Below are positions 59,289 through 64,000 of a stretch of 64,000 bases of DNA, piece by piece. This DNA comes from DATDAH01 sp963725155 (GTDB taxonomy: Bacteria; Actinomycetota; Acidimicrobiia; Acidimicrobiales; DATDAH01): assembly GCA_963725155.1 (NCBI GenBank), contig CAVRXU010000008.1, positions 620,001 to 684,000 of the forward strand. Reading direction: 5' to 3'. The notes beneath the pieces were generated by a model that saw only the letters and a list, made by a program, of their open reading frames with translations, made no database searches and had not been told where the DNA came from. Position numbers and translations under genes: made by a program. Every line of letters starts with the position of its first letter. Positions within the stretch are counted from its first letter, which is position 1.

Positions 59289-60068
59289 TCACTGGCGGAG
59301 GAGTTCGAGGCTGACGAAGGTGCCACCGGTGACCTCGGGGCCGCAGTCGCACAGGATCAGGGCGCCGGCGACCATGTCCGCCATCGACTCGAACTGGTCG
59401 TCGTCGAGCGCGCCGGCGAGGTGGGCGTCGGCCCCCTCCGAATGCACGGCAGCGCGGGGCTCGACGGTGTTGACCCGCACGCCGCTTCCCCACACCTCCT
59501 CGGCCAGGGCGTTCGTCATGCGGTTGAGCGCCGCCTTGCTCGCTCCGTAGATGCCGAGGGTCGAGCCCATGGCGTTCGCCCCGAACGGCGGCCCCGGGCG
59601 GGAGCGGGCGCTTCCCGACGACAGGTTGAGGATCCAGCCCTCGCCCCGGTCGATCATCCCGGGGAGCACGGCCTGGGCCAGGTCCAGCGGGGCGTGGACG
59701 TTGGCCTCGAAGATCAGCCGCCGCCGCTTCAGCGGGTAGTCGGCCAAGGGCTGGTAGATCGCCGCCGCCGCGTTGTTGACCAGCACGTCCAGCGGACCGC
59801 CGAGACCGGCTTCGGCCTCGGGGACGATTCGGGCCCGGTCGTCGGCATCGGTCAGGTCGGCCACGATCGGGACGGCCCGGCGACCGTATGTCTCGATGGC
59901 CGCCGCCGTCTCCTCGAGCGACCCCGGCAGCGTGGCGTGGGCGTCCAGCGTGCGGGCGGTGATGGCCACGTCCGCGCCCTGGGCCGCCAGCTCGACGGCC
60001 AAGGCCGCGCCGATCCCCCGGCTGGCCCCCGTCACCAGCACCCGCCGCCCCCCGAACCGCGCCGTCAC
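59289..60068 (-). CDS. SDR family oxidoreductase
   Basis: A 259-residue SDR. TGASRGIG, NNAAAA in place of NNAG, NLSSGSAR with Ser and YGASK. It has a C-terminal CDCGPEVTGG segment instead of the usual DGG. The GTG at 60068 fits the family N-terminus (FGGRRVLVTG). Inverted repeats E and F flank the gene on both sides. Confidence 0.92.
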   Translation of the reverse strand: MTARFGGRRVLVTGASRGIGAALAVELAAQGADVAITARTLDAHATLPGSLEETAAAIETYGRRAVPIVADLTDADDRARIVPEAEAGLGGPLDVLVNNAAAAIYQPLADYPLKRRRLIFEANVHAPLDLAQAVLPGMIDRGEGWILNLSSGSARSRPGPPFGANAMGSTLGIYGASKAALNRMTNALAEEVWGSGVRVNTVEPRAAVHSEGADAHLAGALDDDQFESMADMVAGALILCDCGPEVTGGTFVSLELLRQ

Positions 60069-60080
60069 CGCCCGCCCCTC

Positions 60081-60132
60081 CGTTCTGGTTGCACCCCACC
60101 GCGGCCAGGCGCGGGGAGATGCAACCAGAACG
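60081..60132. repeat. GTTCTGG-type inverted repeat, copy F
   Basis: CGTTCTGGTTGCA (60081-60093) pairs with TGCAACCAGAACG (60120-60132). It differs from copy E at only a few positions and lies between the amidohydrolase stop (60148) and the SDR start (60068). Confidence 0.85.
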
Positions 60133-60147
60133 ATCGGCAGGCGGGGG

Positions 60148-61350
60148 TCATGGGCGGTGGAAGCCGGGGCTGGTGGCGTCGGCGGGGATCTGGTCGAGGG
60201 GGACGGCGATCTCATCGACGGTCGGACCGAACGCGGCGGCGAGCGGGGCCAAGGCGTCGAGGTCGAAGCCGTAGACGTCGGCGGCGTTGCCGGCCAGGAC
60301 CTGCTGCAGCTCGACGGGGTCGGTGCCCGCGAACGACCGGCGCAGCAGCTCGCGGGTGTAGGGCCAGCTGGCCTCGTGATGGGGGTAGTCGCTGCCCCAC
60401 AGGTAGTGCTCGACCCCGATGGCGTGGCGAGCGTCCGCATCCACGGGGCTGGGGAAGCTGGCCCCCACCCACACGTTGCGGTGGAAGTACTCACTGGGGG
60501 CCATGGGCAACACATCCTCGGGGGCGTACTTGAGCTCCCCGATGCGGCCCGTCTGTGCCGCCTGGGCGTGGAACCCGTCGAGCTGGGCCAGGGTCGGCGC
60601 GATCCATGACGCCCCCTGCTCGGTGAGGACCAGCTTCAGGTTCGGGAAGCGCTCGAAGACCCCGCCCACCAGCAGGTGGGTCAAGGTCCGTCGCGAGAAG
60701 AAGGCCGCCTCGGCGATCCAGACCATTCCGGTCGCCCGGTGACGGCCGTAGTCCGGCGAGCCGCCGCCCGAGTGGTGGTTGACGACCACGCCCAGCTCCT
60801 CGCACGCCGCCCAGAGCGGGTCGTAGGACTCGGCGTACAGCGGGTCGATGTGGGGGACGTCAGGGGGAACGGCAGGGAGCAGGATCCCGCCCCGGAGGCC
60901 GTGCTCGGCCGCGAAGCGGACGTCGGCGATGGCCTCGTCGAGGTCGTTGAGGAAGATCTGGGCCATGCCCGCCCGGCGCACGGGCTGCTCGGCGCACCAC
61001 TCGGCCATCCACCGGTTGTGGGCCCGGATGCCGGCCAGCCGGCGCGGGAGCTCCTCCGGTGTCGGCGGGCGGGCGACCAGCGCGCCCGTCGGGAAGAAGG
61101 GCGGCACGGTGTTGGGGAAGACGACCTCGGCGACGACGCCGTCGGCTTCCTGCTCGGCGAGGCGACGGTCGCTGTCCCAGTTGCGGCTGCGGCCGTCGCC
61201 CTGGAGGTCCCGGAACGGGTTCTGGTAGCCCCCGCGCCAGGCGTCGAACTCGTCGCGCCAGTCGGGGTCGAGGTGCTCCCGGTAGGCGGCCATGTTCCCG
61301 CCGCCGTGGGTGTCGGCGGAGATGACCGTGTAGCGGGCCGCGTCAGCCAT
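60148..61350 (-). CDS. Amidohydrolase family protein (ACMSD-like)
   Basis: A 400-residue enzyme. YTVISADTHGGGN gives the same DxHxG start motif, NHHSGGGSPDYG the middle His pair, and HYLWGSDYPHHEASWP the Asp. VAEVVFPNTVPPFF, IRAHNRWMAEWC and GGYQNPFRDLQ are shared with 48811-50040. Its ATG is 5 bases inside the end of the previous amidohydrolase gene, so the two are coupled. Probably a metal-dependent decarboxylase or hydrolase for a ring-cleavage product; not shown. Confidence 0.9.
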   Translation of the reverse strand: MADAARYTVISADTHGGGNMAAYREHLDPDWRDEFDAWRGGYQNPFRDLQGDGRSRNWDSDRRLAEQEADGVVAEVVFPNTVPPFFPTGALVARPPTPEELPRRLAGIRAHNRWMAEWCAEQPVRRAGMAQIFLNDLDEAIADVRFAAEHGLRGGILLPAVPPDVPHIDPLYAESYDPLWAACEELGVVVNHHSGGGSPDYGRHRATGMVWIAEAAFFSRRTLTHLLVGGVFERFPNLKLVLTEQGASWIAPTLAQLDGFHAQAAQTGRIGELKYAPEDVLPMAPSEYFHRNVWVGASFPSPVDADARHAIGVEHYLWGSDYPHHEASWPYTRELLRRSFAGTDPVELQQVLAGNAADVYGFDLDALAPLAAAFGPTVDEIAVPLDQIPADATSPGFHRP

Positions 61351-62210
61351 CGAGCTTGAACACCCGCAGGGCGTTCTCCCGCAGGAACGGGGCCCACACG
61401 TGGTCCCGGAAGGGCACGTCGGGCATCTCGGTGAAGATGCGCTCGAGGCTGAGGCCCATCGGGTAGTAGCCGGCGTACAGGATCTTGTCGGCGCCCCGGG
61501 TGTTGGCGTAGTCGATGATCGCCTGGGGGTAGTACTTCGGGGCGAAGGCGCTGGTCATGTAGTGCAGACCGGGCCACTTGAGCATGAGCTTGACGGCCAG
61601 CGCCTCCCAGGGCTCGGCCCCGTGGCGCATCACGATGACCAGCTCGGGGAAGTCGTAACAGACCTGGTCGAAGTGCATGACGTCCTGCACGTGGGACGGC
61701 AGGCGGGGCCCGGCGATTCCGGCGTTGGCCACGATCGGCAGGCCCAAGTCGATGCAGGTCTGGTAGATCGGGTAGTAGCGGCGGTCGCTGACGGGCACGG
61801 GGGGGTTGCAGCCCTGACGGGAAGGTGGTCACGGCCTTGATGCCGTGCTCCTCGTGGGCCTTGCGGATCCGGCGCACCGCCTTGGTGATGTCGTTGGGGT
61901 CGATCTCGATGCTGGCGAAGAAGCGGTCCGGGTGCTCGGACAAGGCCCGCTGGTTGACGTCGGGGCTGCAACTGGTCATGGCCATGGCCACGCCGTACTT
62001 GTCCATCTCCCCGAGGGTGATGGCAATGGCGTCGTCCTCGGGCTCCTTGTGGTTCGGGACGTCCTTGAACATGTACTCGGCCGGGAACTCCATCTCGGCC
62101 GAGGCCTCGTCCTTGAAGTTCGCCTTCATGTAGTCGTAGTGCCGACGGGCGTCCTCGGCCGGGAAGCCGATCATGAGGTCGACGGCCCCGATGTCGCTGG
62201 GCATGGGCAT
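61343..62210 (-). pseudogene. Amidohydrolase family protein with one frameshift
   Basis: Read as one protein after a single-base correction at about 61817 (one extra G in TCAGGGCTGC), it is about 289 residues. The N-terminus MPMPSDIGAVDLMIGFPAED has no HxH. VTTFPSGCNPPVPVSDRR bridges the two frames, followed by GLPIVANAGIAGPRL and MHFDQVCYDFPELVIVMRHG. It belongs to the shorter amidohydrolase-2 branch, not to the clade of its neighbour. It overlaps the MarR stop (TGATG) and the next gene. Sequence error is as likely as decay. Confidence 0.78.
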
Positions 62211-62698
62211 CAGGCGGATCTCCCGTGGTGGTTCGACTGGTCGGTCGGGCGGTACTGCACGGACCGAAGGTCCTCGACGAAGCGGTCGAGGAGGCCGGCG
62301 AAGGTGGCCCGGTCGGCTTCCGACCAGCCGTCGAGCACGTCAGCCATGTGGCGGTCCTGGACGGCGGCGATGCGCTGGCGGACCCTCCGGCCCGCGGCCG
62401 TGGCCCGCATGACCCGGATCCGGGCGTCGCCGTCGCGGCCTTCGCGCTCGACCAGGCCGTCGGCCTCGAGCACCTTGGCCTGGCGGCTGACGGCACCGGG
62501 GTCCATATCGGTCGCCGCCGAGAGGTCACCCAGGGTGATGGGCCCGTCCTCGACGATGCGGGCCAGCAGTGCCGCGCCTGGTGGTGACAGCTCGACCCCC
62601 GCCGCCACCACCTGGCGGGCGTAGACCTTTCGGCTGGCACCGAGACGGAGGAGGCGCGCCAGTGGCTCCCGGATCGTGTCGAACGCCCCGTCAGCCAT
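62210..62698 (-). CDS. MarR family transcriptional regulator
   Basis: A 162-residue MarR protein. ARIVEDGPITLGDLSAATDMDPGAVSRQAKVLEADGLVER is the DNA-binding helix set; GRDGDARIRVMRATAAG is the wing. It starts at the ATG at 62698 or the adjoining GTG at 62701, just after a promoter whose -35 lies in a palindrome, so it probably represses itself. Unlike the two TetR regulators it is cotranscribed with its operon (two amidohydrolases, SDR, DegT). Confidence 0.92.
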   Translation of the reverse strand: MADGAFDTIREPLARLLRLGASRKVYARQVVAAGVELSPPGAALLARIVEDGPITLGDLSAATDMDPGAVSRQAKVLEADGLVEREGRDGDARIRVMRATAAGRRVRQRIAAVQDRHMADVLDGWSEADRATFAGLLDRFVEDLRSVQYRPTDQSNHHGRSA

Positions 62699-62706
62699 CA
62701 CCGGGC

Positions 62707-62735
62707 ACCGTACGGCAGTTGCTTGACTCAGTCAA
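62707..62735 (-). promoter_or_regulatory. Promoter and operator of the MarR operon
   Basis: On the minus strand TTGACT (62735-62730), a 17-base spacer, and TACGGT (62712-62707). The -35 is part of the perfect palindrome TTGACT-G-AGTCAA (62723-62735). The start codon is 5-8 bases after the -10, so the message is leaderless. Confidence 0.65.
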
Positions 62736-62864
62736 CTACATGTTCTCGGCGTGCGGTGCCGATCGCCTCACCGCGGCCGTCAGCAGAGGTTCAGCATCGG
62801 GAGCGCATCCTGACCGCAGACGACCGACCCGACCCCCACCATCTTCCGAAGCCGTCGCGAGCGG

Positions 62865-64000
62865 TTGTCGGCGGGCGCCTTCGTGCTCACGGCCGCCACC
62901 GTGCTGGTGGTCCAGATCCCCTTGCGGCACGCCACCGCTTGGCACTGGTTCGACCAGGCCGCGCACCTCCTCATCGGCCAGGAGCCTGGCCCCCAGGCGC
63001 TCCACCTGTACGCCGGGCACCCCGAGTTCCAGTTCGGCCCGCTGAGCATCCTGGCCGCCGTCCCCCTGGCCATGGCCGGGGCGCTGGCGGCCATGGCGAC
63101 CCTCTCGGCCGTCGGGGTCTGGTGCGCCGTCGCGCTGACCCGACTCGTCGGCCGCCTCTGCCCATCGGCCGACCCGCGGGCGACCTGGATCTCGACCACC
63201 GTGGGTGGCGTCCTCCTGGTCCTGGTTTGGGGCGACGTCGCCGTTCGGACCACCCACCTCGACGACGGCCTCGCCCTGGCGGCCACGGTCGCCGCCCTGG
63301 CCGCCGCGGCGCGGGGTCGGGGTGGCCTCGCCGCGGTGGCCTTCGGTGTCGCCGGGGCGGCCAAGCCGTGGGCGGTGGCCTTCGCGCCGATCCTCCTCGC
63401 CCTCGACGACGACCATCGTTGGCGCCACCTGGCCCTGGCCTTCGCCATCGTCGCGCTGACCTGGGCGCCGTTCGTCCTGGCCGAGCCGGAGACCCTGCGC
63501 ATCGGCGACTTCACGATCGCCAACGAGAGCTCGTCGGCCCTCCGCGTCCTTGGCGTCGACAACCCGGCTACACCCGGTTGGGTGCGGCCGACCCAGCTCG
63601 TCGGCGGCCTGGTCGTCGCCGCGGGCCTGGCGATCCGTGGTCGATGGACCAGCGTGGTGATGGCCGCCGTCGCCGTGCGCCTCCTCTTCGATCCCGCCGC
63701 CAACCGCTACTACACGGTGGGCCTCGTCCTCGGGCTCCTGCTCCATGAGCTGTTGACCCGACCGGAGCGGCTGCCGTGGATGGCCGCCTGCGCCGCGCTC
63801 CTGCTCGAGCTCCCGCAGAACCCCTCCTTCCCGCCGACCCTGGCGGGGTGGCTGCGGGTGTTCGTCGTCGTCGGGGTCTTCGTCGCCGCGGCCCGAGCCC
63901 CCCTGAGCCCAGCCCTGCCCGCCCGTGAACCGGCCTTCATCGGGCTGAGTACGCTCGCCCCGCATGGGCGATCTCTGGCACGAAGAGCGGCTCTACATCG
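62865..64000 (+). CDS. Polytopic membrane protein (GT87/DUF2029-like), 3' end not reached
   Basis: A frame open from 62814 (after a TGA at 62811) to the end of the window. The first usable start is a TTG at 62865; a GTG at 62883 is the next. About nine hydrophobic segments are seen, for example FVLTAATVLVVQIP, LAFAIVALTWAPFVLA and GLVLGLLLHELL. The pattern HLYAGHPEFQFGP early, GAAKPWAVAFAP and AANRYYTVGLVLGLLLHELL resembles GT-C mannosyltransferase-like DUF2029 proteins. From about 63930 it overlaps a probable new gene start and the sequence looks less membrane-like, so the true stop may lie outside or a frameshift may exist. Confidence 0.55.
   Translation, partial: MSAGAFVLTAATVLVVQIPLRHATAWHWFDQAAHLLIGQEPGPQALHLYAGHPEFQFGPLSILAAVPLAMAGALAAMATLSAVGVWCAVALTRLVGRLCPSADPRATWISTTVGGVLLVLVWGDVAVRTTHLDDGLALAATVAALAAAARGRGGLAAVAFGVAGAAKPWAVAFAPILLALDDDHRWRHLALAFAIVALTWAPFVLAEPETLRIGDFTIANESSSALRVLGVDNPATPGWVRPTQLVGGLVVAAGLAIRGRWTSVVMAAVAVRLLFDPAANRYYTVGLVLGLLLHELLTRPERLPWMAACAALLLELPQNPSFPPTLAGWLRVFVVVGVFVAAARAPLSPALPAREPAFIGLSTLAPHGRSLARRAALH
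63950..63955 (+). promoter_or_regulatory. Putative -10 box before the last gene
   Basis: TACGCT ends 8 bases before the ATG at 63964, the same arrangement as at 9007 and 46775. Confidence 0.35.
63964..64000 (+). CDS. Start of a gene cut by the window end
   Basis: ATG at 63964 with 12 visible codons (MGDLWHEERLYI). The WHEERLYI string recalls the N-terminus of some aldehyde dehydrogenases, but 12 residues are too few to say. It overlaps the end of the membrane-protein frame in another reading frame. Confidence 0.35.
   Translation, partial: MGDLWHEERLYI

Noticed and set aside
62736..63965. A 409-codon minus-strand frame at the right end
   Set aside because: Highly charged, Gly/Asp-rich translation typical of an antisense shadow; the plus strand shows regular hydrophobic segments instead.
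1..64000. tRNA, rRNA or CRISPR sequences
   Set aside because: I looked in the gaps for cloverleaf-like segments, rRNA-like stretches and regularly spaced repeats and saw none. A covariance-model search would be the proper test.

Overview
The window is high-GC DNA with dense, short-spaced genes. Many genes have a TANNNT -10 box only 5-9 bases before the start codon, which suggests leaderless transcripts. Typical actinobacterial families are present: DUF222/HNH proteins, an SCO6745-type protein, a transglycosylase with an Rpf-like domain, a FadD3-like ligase and DUF427. Together these point to an actinobacterium, most likely of the Acidimicrobiia type. The lineage is an inference; there is no rRNA or tRNA gene here to settle it. 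The content is mostly catabolic: three cytochromes P450, a Rieske oxygenase, many short-chain dehydrogenases (SDRs), acyl-CoA enzymes, a flavin monooxygenase, five amidohydrolase-type genes and four Gfo/Idh dehydrogenases.

Layout. 1-5.8 kb: patatin, VOC protein, alpha/beta hydrolase, class II aldolase, SDR, P450, DUF427 protein. 5.7-9.7 kb: a TetR-flanked catabolic locus (SDR, frame-broken amidohydrolase, Rieske oxygenase). 9.9-11.0 kb: a luciferase-like monooxygenase. 11.0-17.6 kb: a compact sugar-uptake operon (binding protein, ATPase, permease, FG-GAP/ASPIC lipoprotein, Gfo/Idh enzyme, GlcG-like protein), followed by another Gfo/Idh enzyme and an AhpD-like protein. 19.4-28.5 kb: an RnfD-like membrane protein, a FadD3-like ligase, two DUF222/HNH genes around a decayed DUF4395 gene, a cell-wall transglycosylase, a nitroreductase and a degenerate metallo-beta-lactamase-fold protein. 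28.6-33.5 kb: a plus-strand operon of CoA transferase, enoyl-CoA hydratase, P450 and two SDRs. 33.5-40.7 kb: a diiron-oxidase-like protein, a C45-type acyltransferase with a divergent MarR regulator, GrpB, an SLH amidase and small genes. 40.8-44.0 kb: a translationally coupled SDR, sulfotransferase and alkylsulfatase-like trio. 47.1-53.8 kb: a TetR-controlled operon (acetoacetate-decarboxylase-like, amidohydrolase, SDR, amidohydrolase, P450, NTF2-like). 53.8-55.8 kb: an ABC exporter whose ATPase carries a cyclic-nucleotide-binding domain. 55.9-62.7 kb: SCO6745-type protein, nitronate monooxygenase, a DegT-family protein with His in place of the PLP lysine, then a MarR-led SDR and double-amidohydrolase operon. 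The window ends in a polytopic membrane protein.

The strongest candidate for an undescribed system is a module seen three times: a regulator, one or two amidohydrolases of one unusual clade (a D-x-H-x-G-like N-terminal motif where family members normally have HxH), an SDR, and a variable partner (Rieske oxygenase, P450, decarboxylase-like enzyme or DegT enzyme). The second notable pattern is a family of at least six intergenic inverted repeats that share GTTCTGG...CCAGAAC ends but have different inner stems that still pair. Several genes (6817-8063, 12617-14351, 38964-39162, 61343-62210) are intact at protein level only if one-base indels are allowed. This means either decay or assembly error.
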